Positions 1 to 8,806 of a stretch of DNA of 52,210 nt are shown here, in pieces. Both the position numbers and the translations under genes were made by a program. The stretch is from positions 1 through 52,210 of the forward strand of contig JAJZLK010000073.1 in NCBI GenBank assembly GCA_021803655.1, written 5' to 3'. The first letter of the stretch is position 1. Every line of letters begins with the position of its first letter. Under the pieces are notes generated by a model. The model did not search any database and had not been told where the DNA came from. It saw nothing but the letters and a program-made list of their open reading frames with translations. This DNA comes from Thermoplasmata archaeon. GTDB taxonomy: Archaea; Thermoplasmatota; Thermoplasmata; Thermoplasmatales; Thermoplasmataceae.

Positions 1-1116
1 AAACACCCTCAGGATTGAGGAGCCTTTTCCGTAGCTGATTTCATCAAAAATTTGGGATATCGTTTCCGGATCAGTTACCTCAACGTCAATAGGATGGGAA
101 CTGTGCAGGGAATCACCCAGCATAGCCGGGCCATACCTTAGCTGGTAGAAATATTCAAGAGACTTCCATGGCGGGTAAAGATCGTTGATAGCTTTGTATG
201 ACATGAACGTGGCGAAACTCTCATTGAGCCACAGATCATTCCACCACTTCATCGTCACCAGATTGCCAAACCACTGGTGTGTTATTTCATGAGCCACGGT
301 TTCAGCAACTCTCTTGCGAACCCTTGAACTTGTGCTTGAGGAGGTAAGTATCTCCACCTCCCTGAACGTTATCGCCCCCCAGTTCTCCATTGCTCCAGCT
401 GCGAACTGCGGAATCGCTATGAGATCCATCTTTGGCATTACGTAATCGATCCCGAAGTACTGGTTATAGTATTTTACGCATTTTTTCGCAATCTCTATCG
501 GATAGCTGGAGGTCGGAGGATTGCTAGCCTGGGAAATGAGTGAGTACTTTACCTTGCCGTCGCTGTCTTCCAGTCTTGAAAACCTGCCGACCGCAAAATA
601 GAGGAGATATGTGGACATCCTCGGTGTCTTGCCGAAGACCACTTTCTTCCTCCCTTCCGCGACCTGTTCTTCTCCTTCACTGAACATGTTGGAAATAGCT
701 TCGAGATCTGACCTTATGATAAGTTCAATCAGGAATTCTGCCTTGAGATCTGGCCTGTCGAAGCATGGAAACGCCGTTCTTGCCCCGGTTGCCTCAAACT
801 GTGTCGTCAGCATTTCATCTCCGTCAATGCTTTTCGCAAGGTAAAATCCGCGCAGCGTCTTTGAAACTTCGGCGTGGAACTCTATCTGCAGCTCCCTTCT
901 GCCCTTTGCTCTTCCGTTCACCACGAGTGTCGTTCCCGATTCATCCATAGAAAAATCAACCTCAATTCCGTTTTCCCTGACACTGGAAACTGTGATTCCA
1001 ACGCAATCGATCTTCAGTTCATTGGTGCCGGAAACAAACTCAATCGTCTCCCTGCCGGAGTTTTGCTTATTTTCAAAATCGATGTCAAGAGAGATCCTAT
1101 AACTAATAACTTCCAT
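1..1116 (-). CDS. M1 family zinc aminopeptidase, tricorn interacting factor F2/F3-like (C-terminus outside window)
   Basis: Reading the minus strand from ATG at 1116 gives 372 residues open to the window edge, so the C-terminal part is missing. The zinc site is clear: GAMEN at about residues 241-245, HEITH at 276-280, and the third ligand glutamate 19 residues on at 299 (HExxH-x18-E). The N-terminus MEVISYRISLDIDF matches the beta-sheet domain that opens archaeal F2/F3 factors. Known members are cytosolic exopeptidases that finish peptides released by the proteasome and tricorn protease. An in-frame ATG at 1146 (adding ten residues) lies 12 bases after a GGAGG and could be the start instead. 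Family assignment is secure; the F2-versus-F3 label is not. Confidence 0.93.
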   Translation of the reverse strand, partial: MEVISYRISLDIDFENKQNSGRETIEFVSGTNELKIDCVGITVSSVRENGIEVDFSMDESGTTLVVNGRAKGRRELQIEFHAEVSKTLRGFYLAKSIDGDEMLTTQFEATGARTAFPCFDRPDLKAEFLIELIIRSDLEAISNMFSEGEEQVAEGRKKVVFGKTPRMSTYLLYFAVGRFSRLEDSDGKVKYSLISQASNPPTSSYPIEIAKKCVKYYNQYFGIDYVMPKMDLIAIPQFAAGAMENWGAITFREVEILTSSSTSSRVRKRVAETVAHEITHQWFGNLVTMKWWNDLWLNESFATFMSYKAINDLYPPWKSLEYFYQLRYGPAMLGDSLHSSHPIDVEVTDPETISQIFDEISYGKGSSILRVF

Positions 1117-1283
1117 TGAGAACCCAATGATGATTCCCCGGTCCATTTCAAGTTTTTGCCTCCCCGTTCACTTTCAGGGATTAGCCTCTTATCCTGAAGT
1201 GGAGACCTGTAGAGGGTTCTGGTGAGTGCCATACCGTATCCGTGAGGTATGCCATATATTAGGCTTCAGCGAGTAATGAGTTG

Positions 1284-2432
1284 ATGAGCGACTCCCGGCC
1301 ACATTCGCCACCGGTCCTGGTATTCGTTGAACTGACCAGGAAATGCGATCTCGCCTGCATACACTGCCGTGCTTCGGCAGGACTTGACAACAATGCAGGG
1401 CAGATGGATCGAAACCGCATTATCGGATTCCTGGAAGAACTGTTAAATGCCAGAAAGCAGAAATTTCACGTGATCTACACAGGAGGCAATGTCGCGCTCT
1501 ACCCGGACCTGACCGGATTAATGCAGGAGACAAAGAAACTGGGACTCTCATTCTCTCTCAGTCCTTCTCCCTCAGCTGCTGCGAGCAGCCAGTTTATTAC
1601 CGATGCCTGGAAACATGGATCAACATCCATCTCCACTAGCATGGATGGCCTCCAGAATACCCACGACAGGATAAGGGGGGACACGAGTTCTTTCTTCCAT
1701 GCAACCAGGATCATATCCCAGAGCAGTAGAGCGGGGATGCCTGTACAGGTGAACACACTTGTAGCACAGGAAACTCTTGCAGACCTTCCCTTCGTATTCA
1801 GGAAAATAAAATCCTTGAACGTGCCTGTCTGGGAATTGTTCTTCCTGATAAATACCGGTAGGGGGATCGGGATGACAGATCTGAGACCCGACCAGATGGA
1901 AGATGTTCTTCACTGGCTCGTTCACATCCGCAAGTCAATAAAATTCATAAGAACTGTTGAGGCCCCATTCTACAGCAGGGTCCTTTCCACCCCATGCAGC
2001 ATGATCAGGACCGGCCCCCTGTTCAGCTATCTGACAGGGATCACTAACAGACGCATTTCTCCGGATGATCATGAACGGGGAGGGATCAGGAGCAGAGGCA
2101 GGACATTGTTTGTTTCATCTGAGGGGGAAATATACCCCAGCGGGTTTCTCCCGATAACACTCGGCAATATAGACGAAGCCCCATTTTCAAAGGAGTTCCA
2201 GGAATACATTTCGCACGGATTCTCCATTTCACCTGAGAAACTTGAGGGGGCCTGTGGTTCCTGCCCGTATTCCGTTCCCTGTGGCGGGTCCAGGTCAAGA
2301 GCCTATGCATATACAGGAAATCCTCTTGAGTCTGATCCGGCATGCATAATGACTGGACTGGCCGGTGGCATCACCAACGGATTCCATTTGGGCAGAGGTG
2401 CCGAAAATGACGGGTACAAGATGCGGGCTTGA
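1284..2432 (+). CDS. Radical SAM protein with C-terminal SPASM-like cysteine cluster
   Basis: 382 residues. The radical SAM motif CDLACIHC places the three [4Fe-4S] cysteines at residues 21, 25 and 28, followed by YTGGN, the usual glycine-rich SAM-binding motif. The C-terminus has further cysteines (CGSCPYSVPCGG and DPACI) typical of SPASM/twitch auxiliary clusters. The overall pattern resembles the PqqE/NirJ/AhbC group, which modify peptides or tetrapyrroles, but the substrate cannot be read here and no precursor peptide gene is visible beside it. ATG at 1284 is preferred over TTG at 1281 because a TATA-like box (catatatta, about 1252-1260) sits about 27 bases upstream, fitting a leaderless mRNA. 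It stands alone, divergent from the aminopeptidase. Confidence 0.88.
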   Translation: MSDSRPHSPPVLVFVELTRKCDLACIHCRASAGLDNNAGQMDRNRIIGFLEELLNARKQKFHVIYTGGNVALYPDLTGLMQETKKLGLSFSLSPSPSAAASSQFITDAWKHGSTSISTSMDGLQNTHDRIRGDTSSFFHATRIISQSSRAGMPVQVNTLVAQETLADLPFVFRKIKSLNVPVWELFFLINTGRGIGMTDLRPDQMEDVLHWLVHIRKSIKFIRTVEAPFYSRVLSTPCSMIRTGPLFSYLTGITNRRISPDDHERGGIRSRGRTLFVSSEGEIYPSGFLPITLGNIDEAPFSKEFQEYISHGFSISPEKLEGACGSCPYSVPCGGSRSRAYAYTGNPLESDPACIMTGLAGGITNGFHLGRGAENDGYKMRA

Positions 2433-2571
2433 ACCGGGAAAGATTTCTGAAGAGCACAATAGTTCTTCCGGACATGGAATAACCCTGATGCTGGCCCTAG
2501 GCGTAGGATTCTTTTCCTTAATGCTTAAAGACTTTTTTGTACACAGAGTGAGAAGAGAAAAAAGATAGATC

Positions 2572-2590
2572 TCCTGATCTGTGATCAGGA
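2572..2590 (-). terminator. Hairpin plus T-run at the end of the cupredoxin-like gene
   Basis: TCCTGATC and GATCAGGA form a perfect 8-bp inverted repeat with a 3-base loop, overlapping the stop codon of the minus-strand cupredoxin-like gene. On that strand the hairpin is followed within about 12 bases by a T-rich run (six Ts near 2556-2562), the layout of a transcription terminator between two convergent genes. Confidence 0.5.
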
Positions 2591-3244
2591 AATTGTGATT
2601 GAACCGGTCATCCAACCGGCAGTGGCCATTGCCCCGCTCACGCCATCAATGCCGGATCCGCATGGAACCTGGCACATCCAGATAAACTGACCGGGAGCAC
2701 CAGTCGTGAAGGTTGCCTGTACAACTGAAGACTCGGGGACGGGTATGTTAAGGTTTGATCCTGTGCCGTAGAGATTCAGTATGGTAAATGTGTGAGATAT
2801 GACGCTTACGTTGACACTGGACACCGTTTCGCCGCCGCTGACACTGATGCTGTTGCCTGAATAGGTGGAATTGACCAATGTGTTATTCATTACGAACTCT
2901 GTTCCGCCGGTCGTTCCGGTTACGTTAAGGAACTGCGGTGCCGAAGGTGTTCCGTTCCCGTTATCGTAGTTGAATATCGTTACTGCAATGGTTGTGTCGG
3001 AGGGAAGGGTGATATTTGCGCTTGAGACAAGTTTTCCTCCGGACAGCACAAAGAAAGCTGGCTGCTGTCCAACGGATGCATTGAAGTAGTTATCGGTGGT
3101 TACCACAAGATCCAGGTGATATATTCCATTACCGGAAGCAGCCTGGGGTGATCCAACGTTTTCAAGAACATATCCAACTCCAATTCCTGCTCCGATCACC
3201 AGAAGCGTTGCAATTACAGCCGGAAACCAATTATTCATGTTCAT
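2585..3244 (-). CDS. Membrane-anchored cupredoxin-like protein
   Basis: 219 residues with one N-terminal hydrophobic segment (about residues 6-27) acting as anchor or signal, then an extracytoplasmic beta-rich, Asn/Ser/Thr-rich domain with many N-x-S/T sequons. The C-terminus has cupredoxin/cytochrome-oxidase-II-like elements: SHTF for a histidine ligand and MCQVPCG followed by GAM and GWM for cysteine and methionine ligands. Blue-copper and CuA proteins carry electrons in respiratory chains. Only two histidines occur in the whole protein and the one expected just after the second cysteine is absent, so the metal site is unusual. The start could be either of two ATGs (3244 or 3238). A TATA-like CTTATTT lies about 30 bases upstream. 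Confidence 0.72.
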   Translation of the reverse strand: MNMNNWFPAVIATLLVIGAGIGVGYVLENVGSPQAASGNGIYHLDLVVTTDNYFNASVGQQPAFFVLSGGKLVSSANITLPSDTTIAVTIFNYDNGNGTPSAPQFLNVTGTTGGTEFVMNNTLVNSTYSGNSISVSGGETVSSVNVSVISHTFTILNLYGTGSNLNIPVPESSVVQATFTTGAPGQFIWMCQVPCGSGIDGVSGAMATAGWMTGSITIS

Positions 3245-3356
3245 GAATCACGAATCGGAATATCTGAAATAAGTCACATACCTCATGGATGAGGGATGAC
3301 TAATACATTCTTGAAGCACATTTAAAAAGATGAAAGCGATCGATACCAGAACTCTG

Positions 3357-3866
3357 ATGAAGGGGCAGGTTGAGGTCATCCTTGAAGTCGTGCGCGACGA
3401 CTGCGCAGTTACCAATGCGTTGCCGAACGACGGCTGCCAGGTGGAGAGACTCACCATTGGAAGCGGTCGTACGCTTCACAAAGTTATTGCCGCTGACAAG
3501 GAGTCTGTATTGACAACTCTCATAACAGCCAATCTCAAGGCCAAGAGGGCCGGGGACAACTCCATATGGGTAGAATCCGGGAGCTGTTCTGCCTGTTCTT
3601 TCTTTTCAAAAACATTTTCGAATGTTCTCGGGAGCAGGTCAACCGGCAAGAAGAGCATTCAGTACCGGATACTCCTGCCTTCGCCCGGAGATCTCAAGGT
3701 GCTGGAAAAACAGATGAAAGCAGCCGGGATTGAATATGACGTGGTCAGCGTTATCCCCTATCTTCACCAGGACCTCACACAGAGGGAACGGGAGATACTC
3801 AGCATAGCAATGGAGAAGGGATACTTCGAGGATAACGGAAGGACGTCCCTGACTGAACTGTCCTAG
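3357..3866 (+). CDS. HTH-10 (bacterio-opsin activator-like) transcriptional regulator, amber-interrupted
   Basis: The product has the archaeal HTH-10 architecture: an N-terminal sensor-like domain from MKGQVEVILEVVRDDC, then LTQREREILSIAMEKGYF, the start of the C-terminal helix-turn-helix. The ORF can be extended to ATG 3330, but ATG 3357 is preferred because the family begins at this motif and a TATA-like TTTAAA sits at 3321-3326. The frame stops at TAG 3864-3866 in the middle of the DNA-binding helices; the next 29 codons, in the same frame, encode the missing helix (SPSSLSEILRRSLKKSV) and end at TAG 3954-3956. As translated to the first TAG the protein could not bind DNA normally. It faces rad50 tail to tail. 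Confidence 0.8.
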   Translation: MKGQVEVILEVVRDDCAVTNALPNDGCQVERLTIGSGRTLHKVIAADKESVLTTLITANLKAKRAGDNSIWVESGSCSACSFFSKTFSNVLGSRSTGKKSIQYRILLPSPGDLKVLEKQMKAAGIEYDVVSVIPYLHQDLTQREREILSIAMEKGYFEDNGRTSLTELS

Positions 3867-3956
3867 GTCGCCGGGATATCCCCGTCGTCACTTTCCGAGA
3901 TACTCAGGCGAAGCCTCAAGAAGTCCGTAAACTTTTATATGGATCGAAAACCCTAG
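3864..3956 (+). other. In-frame amber codon and intact C-terminal HTH continuation
   Basis: TAG at 3864-3866 is followed without frame change by codons for VAGISPSSLSEILRR and KKSVNFYMDRKP, then TAG at 3954-3956. The residues match the second half of an HTH-10 domain (GIS..s.LSE.LRR). This is either a single nonsense substitution or a suppressed amber codon; no insertion or deletion is needed. Confidence 0.8.
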
Positions 3957-5971
3957 GAAACTATCCTGCTTATGCCGTCTTCCTTTTCAACCCTTATGAT
4001 GTGATCTGCGAAGCTTTCCACCTGCGCCTCATGTGAGACTATGAGAATCTGCCTGAGACCAAGTTCCCGGAGGATTTCTCCCATTCTTCCCACCTGTTCC
4101 ATGCTGAATCCGTCAGTTGGTTCATCAAGTATGAGGATATCCGCAGACCCTCCTGCAATTGCCTGGATCATGGTATTGAGGGAGAGCCGGTAGGCTATTG
4201 CAACGCTTGTCTTCTCCCCTCCGCTCAGGGAAGATATCTCCTGGGAGAAGTGCCCATAGTTGATCACCGGCGCAAATGACTCGTCCACAGATGCGTTCAG
4301 TTCGACGTCGTTGACCAGTTTGGAGAACCATTGAGAGAAATAGTTCTGGAAGTCCGCCCGATCGTGGGCGATAACCTCACGCTCCATCTCGGTGAACGCC
4401 CTGATCAGGAAAGTATCAATCCATGCATGATACTCCCTGATCACCAGGATCTTCTTCCCGATCTCCCTCAGCTTTCCAAGTTCTTCCGAATATCTCTTCA
4501 CGTACGACTCACTCTGGGAGAGCTTCCCCTTCAGATCTGATGAGCGGGCGATTGCGTTCTGCAGGTTCGTCTGCAGTACCCTGCGTTTCTGTTCTGCCTC
4601 AAGCAGTTCTGTCTCCAGCCTGTCATGACCAGTAAGTTTCGACCTGCTCTCCTCCAGTTTCGTGGAGATTTCCTTCAGTTCGTTCTCCATGCCTTGCTTC
4701 TTTCTTGCGGAATCTGAAATATCTTCCTCCAGGGAAGAGATTGACTCCCTGAGTTGGGACATTCCTGCTGTTGTCTGGAGATAGGCATAAAGATCCTTCT
4801 CGGTCTTCTCCATAGCCAATAGTTCCCCATCAACCTCTGAAATCCTTGAGGAGAGACTTTCCAGTTTCTTCTCCCTTTCCTTCAGGTGCGGTCCGAAGCT
4901 CTCTCCCGTAACCGGGCGATCACAGAATGGACACTTTCCCTGCTCGATTGCAATGGTGTAGTCCCTGATCTTCTCCTTCACATTACCAAGCTCGGTATTC
5001 AGGCGGGACTTGGTTTCGGTGAGCCCCTTGATCCTCGCCTTGACCTGATCCAGGTCGAGATCCGTCGGTCGCTTAAGTCCGGTCATTATCTCTAACTTTT
5101 CCTTCGCCTTTCGAAGGTCCGCAGTTTTCCGGGATATGGAAGTTTCCTCGGACTTGATGATCTCCCTGAACCTGGAAACATTCTTCTCGTGCAGATCAGC
5201 CTCGTTCTTGATCTGGATAAATCTCTCCATATTCTTCCTGAGGATGTCGATAGCAGAGTCATGGCCGGATATTTCCTGCCTTGCGGCTTCCACCAGTTTC
5301 TCTGCCTCGGTTATTCCTGACCTGAGTCCGACTGCCTTCTCCTTCTCTTCCTCCAGGTTCCTAGAAATCTGGTCCACGCTGGAAGTCATCCCTTCCAGCC
5401 TGCTGATTTCGTTTTCCAGCTTCCTCTTTACAATCTGCGCATTTGCTGCTGCCCGGGAATAGTCATCGATTCCCAGTATCTTCCTCAGGGTGGCCATCCT
5501 GCTCTTTGAATCCATTGAAAGAACTTCCTTCATGGACTCCTGCGGGGTGAAGATGGCTGAACGGTAGATCCAGTTTCTTGAGTTTGCACTGGCGATATCC
5601 CTGTACCCAAGGATCTTCAGGAGTTCCCTCTTGAGTTCCGTGGCGGAAAGCCTGATTTCCTTTCCTCCGTACGAGAGGGAGAGTCCTTTCTGCTCAATGA
5701 CATTGCCCTTCCTGATAATGCTTCTTGCCACCTTATACTCAGTTCCGTCCATGTCAAAGGTGAGTTCCACGAGTCCCCTGTCCTCACCAAGCCGGAGAAT
5801 CTCATTTGATTTCTCCCCGGAGAACCCGAAGATGGCGAACTCCAGTGCCATGAGGATCGTTGATTTCCCGGATCCCACATCCCCCTCGATGAGTGTAACC
5901 CCGTCGGTGAATTCCAGCCTGGTCTGCACATGGCTCCGTATCATCCTGATCTCCAGGGATTTTATTCTCAA
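3953..5971 (-). CDS. rad50: DNA double-strand break repair ATPase Rad50
   Basis: 672 residues, shorter than the usual 850-900, mainly through a short coiled coil. The ABC-type head is split: Walker A GDVGSGKST near residue 32 and, at the C-terminus, signature LSGGEKTSVAIAYRLSL followed by Walker B ILILDEPTDGF. Between them are long charged coiled-coil arms with the zinc hook CPFC at residues 347-350. Rad50 tethers DNA ends and controls the Mre11 nuclease in recombination repair. The start is TTG at 5971, overlapping the mre11 stop by four bases (TTGA), so translation is probably coupled. The gene ends in TAG, and TAA follows five codons later. Confidence 0.95.
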   Translation of the reverse strand: MRIKSLEIRMIRSHVQTRLEFTDGVTLIEGDVGSGKSTILMALEFAIFGFSGEKSNEILRLGEDRGLVELTFDMDGTEYKVARSIIRKGNVIEQKGLSLSYGGKEIRLSATELKRELLKILGYRDIASANSRNWIYRSAIFTPQESMKEVLSMDSKSRMATLRKILGIDDYSRAAANAQIVKRKLENEISRLEGMTSSVDQISRNLEEEKEKAVGLRSGITEAEKLVEAARQEISGHDSAIDILRKNMERFIQIKNEADLHEKNVSRFREIIKSEETSISRKTADLRKAKEKLEIMTGLKRPTDLDLDQVKARIKGLTETKSRLNTELGNVKEKIRDYTIAIEQGKCPFCDRPVTGESFGPHLKEREKKLESLSSRISEVDGELLAMEKTEKDLYAYLQTTAGMSQLRESISSLEEDISDSARKKQGMENELKEISTKLEESRSKLTGHDRLETELLEAEQKRRVLQTNLQNAIARSSDLKGKLSQSESYVKRYSEELGKLREIGKKILVIREYHAWIDTFLIRAFTEMEREVIAHDRADFQNYFSQWFSKLVNDVELNASVDESFAPVINYGHFSQEISSLSGGEKTSVAIAYRLSLNTMIQAIAGGSADILILDEPTDGFSMEQVGRMGEILRELGLRQILIVSHEAQVESFADHIIRVEKEDGISRIVS

Positions 5972-7212
5972 CTCACTCCCCCCGTTTCCATGTTCAACGC
6001 CTTGAGCGCCTCCTGCAGTATCCTTGAATTGTACGTCCCTTCCGTCTCCTCCTCAAGCCGATCTGCCCTTAGAACCTGAAGCAGTGAAGATGCCAGTGAA
6101 ATACCCCGTTCGCCCTTCAGTTCCTCCATAGATGTTCTGAAGTTGCCCGCATTCTCCCTGATCACGTTCCGCTCAATCTCTGAAACCGAATCGCCGGATA
6201 CCCTGTACCTTACCATCTCCTCTGAATCGAGACCAAACCTGTCAAGTGAGAAATAGAGAGCGCCGCGATCTGCAGCACGCTTTCTCACTGCCACGAAATC
6301 GATGTCCGAGGTTTTTCCGCCAGAAAGTCTTCCATATACCTTGAGAAGAAGTGCCCTGCCTGCCAGATCAGCCTTTTCAATTTCATCAATTAGTAGAAGA
6401 TTTGATTCCACTGCGTTCTTTCCGGTGAGGTTCACCTTCACCTCAGTACCAGGGAATGGCGGAAGGTCAACGAATTTAACATTCCTGACCTCATCGTCGA
6501 AATCGACCACGTAAAATCCCCGCTTTTCACCCCTGTAAATCCTCGATATGTCTTCAGGCTGCCATCCCAGGTATAGTGGACCAGGAAACACAATCCTTCC
6601 GTATCCGGGAAACTCAAACTCGCCTCTGCGATGAATGTGCCCTCCGGCATAGTAGTCCATCCCCGTTGGAAAGTAGGAGATCTCAATGCTCTCCATGTCA
6701 GAAAGGTCGGCGGGCTTGAACTCCGAGATTGCCGAATGGAAGAGGAATATCTTGAAACCGTCTGCGGATTCCAGCACCTCCCTGTTCAGGGCTGCAAACT
6801 CATCCTTCTCCAGCCCTGCCTTCCTGCCGGAAACCCCAGAAAGCAGCGCACCGGTCTTTCCATCCCTGACGAACGGTTTCTGCTCACTGGCAGAAACGTT
6901 TGTGATCACTCCGGCTGTTTCCAAGATATCTATGGCACCAACCGTGTCATGTGAGAAATCGTGGCTTCCATAAACCATGTAAACGGGAATGCCGGCGCTG
7001 GTGACCTCCGAAAGCTTTGACAGTGCATCATTGAGTACTGAAAGGGCAGGTACGTTATTGTGAAACAGGTCCCCTGAGATCAGGATGAAGTCAACCTTTA
7101 TCTCCCTGCACTTGTCCATTGCAAGATCGAAGCTCTCCCTCTCCTTTTCCCGCATGAAGCGGTCTCTCTGCGATCCGAGGTGTATGTCGGAGATGTGCGC
7201 GAACCTGTGCAT
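5968..7212 (-). CDS. mre11: DNA double-strand break repair nuclease Mre11
   Basis: 414 residues with calcineurin-like phosphoesterase motifs: HISDIHL (D9, H11), ISGDLFHNN (D48), YGSHD (82-85) and GGHIH. These bind the two manganese ions that cut DNA ends in the Mre11-Rad50 complex. The usual GNHD motif reads GSHD here, with serine in place of the conserved asparagine. ATG at 7212 is chosen over the GTG directly before it; it shares one base with the herA stop (TGATG). It is the middle gene of a herA-mre11-rad50 operon. No nurA follows, although nurA normally accompanies these genes in archaea. Confidence 0.95.
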   Translation of the reverse strand: MHRFAHISDIHLGSQRDRFMREKERESFDLAMDKCREIKVDFILISGDLFHNNVPALSVLNDALSKLSEVTSAGIPVYMVYGSHDFSHDTVGAIDILETAGVITNVSASEQKPFVRDGKTGALLSGVSGRKAGLEKDEFAALNREVLESADGFKIFLFHSAISEFKPADLSDMESIEISYFPTGMDYYAGGHIHRRGEFEFPGYGRIVFPGPLYLGWQPEDISRIYRGEKRGFYVVDFDDEVRNVKFVDLPPFPGTEVKVNLTGKNAVESNLLLIDEIEKADLAGRALLLKVYGRLSGGKTSDIDFVAVRKRAADRGALYFSLDRFGLDSEEMVRYRVSGDSVSEIERNVIRENAGNFRTSMEELKGERGISLASSLLQVLRADRLEEETEGTYNSRILQEALKALNMETGGVS

Positions 7213-8654
7213 CACTTTCCTCCCGCAAACTCCTCGAATAAGGGGGTATATATGGGAATTCCAAACTTTGTGAATATGCTGCTCACTATGGCCTCTCCCC
7301 TGTCGAGGCTTGCAACGGCCGCGTCTTCCGAGGACAGGTCGTTGGAGCAGCTATCCAGAAGCATCCGCCGTTCCAGTGCCATCTCGTTCCCCAGAATTAT
7401 CTTGGTGTTGAGGTTTGTGAGGATCGTCTTCGGGATAAGGCTGACTATCTGCGTAACCGCTATAATGCCAACACGGAACTTTCTTCCCTCCCTGGCTATT
7501 GATGCGAATACGTTATTCTCTTCCTGGAGCCTCTCCTCGGAGAGCACCCTTGGTGCCTCCTCTATGAGTATTGAAATGGGAGGTTTCTGGTCAAGGATAC
7601 CTTCCCCCTTGTAGTCCCTGTATCTGGAGAATGCCTCTGTTGCGATTATGCTCCCAATGAGGAGTTCAGCCTCGTCTCCGATCCTTGAAGTATCAAGTAT
7701 CACAACCTTCCCAGATTCCAGAGCAGAAACAATAGAAGATACTGTGGAACTTCCGGCAGACTGGGAGAAAGCATTGGTCTCGCATATTATGCGTCCGCCC
7801 TTTCCATATATGCCCAGCGAAAGCCTCAACTTCCTCCTGATTACCCGGATAGTCCGGTTGTCCACCTGTTCCTGGTCCGATCCGAGAACGATCTTTTCCA
7901 GCCATTTCTCCCCATGTTCCCTGTGGTAGAGGATCATGGCCTGTTTCTGGGCGTCGGTGAGATCCATGATCCCGAAGAAGTGGTCCGGTTCAATTGTGGA
8001 GAGATTGAAAACAAGGGAGGAAGAACCGGGAGGCGGTTTCGTAGAAAAATAGAGGTTTCCGTTCCCCCATGATCCGTGATCTTTCAGTCCCATGGTTTTT
8101 CTTCCGTAGTACTCGTCGTGAGAATCCAGCACGAGGATTCCATAGCTCCCGGCAGACATTGCACCCCATATCATGGTCTTCAGGAGGTTGCTCTTTCCCC
8201 TTCCTGTGGTTGCGGCTATGAGAACGTGGTGTGTGAACAGATCAAAACCGTCCATGGCAATCTTCATGTCCAGAACCTTTGAACCGCTCCTCAGATTTCC
8301 GAGATAAATTCCTTTTTGCCCTGCAGTTGTGAGGGATTTCAGGTCTTCCACCGTCGAGAAAAATACTTCCCGTCCAAGGCCGGGTATTATTTTTGCGGGA
8401 GCGATTCCATCTCCGCTGATTGTTGCTATGGGCTTGCATATCGCTACGGCCGGTTCGTCTTTGTGTTCCAGCAATAACCTTGTATCTTCCCCCGGGAACC
8501 CATACCTGAGGGAGGCGACCTTCATCAGGATCGAGATTCCATCTTCCGGTACAACAAGGAGATCACCGATCTCGATCCTTGACCCGGGAGATTCCTGCAC
8601 ATATATGGACTCATAACTCCCCCCCGCAACAACCCCTGCCCTGTTATCGACCAT
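7212..8654 (-). CDS. herA: HerA bipolar DNA translocase/helicase
   Basis: 480 residues. An N-terminal beta-barrel (HAS-barrel) region precedes a FtsK/HerA-type ATPase core with Walker [10 protein letters not shown] and Walker B-like [10 protein letters not shown], plus a late arginine-finger region ([16 protein letters not shown]). HerA forms a hexameric ring that, with NurA and Mre11-Rad50, resects DNA ends for RadA-mediated recombination. It heads the operon; ATG at 8654 overlaps a small palindrome (TTAAC-C-GTTAA, 8654-8664). Confidence 0.93.
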   Translation of the reverse strand: MVDNRAGVVAGGSYESIYVQESPGSRIEIGDLLVVPEDGISILMKVASLRYGFPGEDTRLLLEHKDEPAVAICKPIATISGDGIAPAKIIPGLGREVFFSTVEDLKSLTTAGQKGIYLGNLRSGSKVLDMKIAMDGFDLFTHHVLIAATTGRGKSNLLKTMIWGAMSAGSYGILVLDSHDEYYGRKTMGLKDHGSWGNGNLYFSTKPPPGSSSLVFNLSTIEPDHFFGIMDLTDAQKQAMILYHREHGEKWLEKIVLGSDQEQVDNRTIRVIRRKLRLSLGIYGKGGRIICETNAFSQSAGSSTVSSIVSALESGKVVILDTSRIGDEAELLIGSIIATEAFSRYRDYKGEGILDQKPPISILIEEAPRVLSEERLQEENNVFASIAREGRKFRVGIIAVTQIVSLIPKTILTNLNTKIILGNEMALERRMLLDSCSNDLSSEDAAVASLDRGEAIVSSIFTKFGIPIYTPLFEEFAGGK

Positions 8655-8806
8655 TAACCGTTAAGAAGGAATCCAGTGATTAAGTTAACCCTGGAAGTCA
8701 ATTGGTTTCACTGAGTCGAGAGTACCACTTAGTCGTCGCCCTGCATCTTAAACCGCCAGATCCAGTTACATTAACAATAAGAACATGAGAGACTTTCACC
8801 AGAGGA

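Noticed and set aside
2365-2568. 67-codon frame after the radical SAM gene, considered as a small precursor peptide
   Set aside because: It begins inside the radical SAM gene in another frame, lacks a ribosome site or promoter, and has no conserved Cys/Gly pattern.
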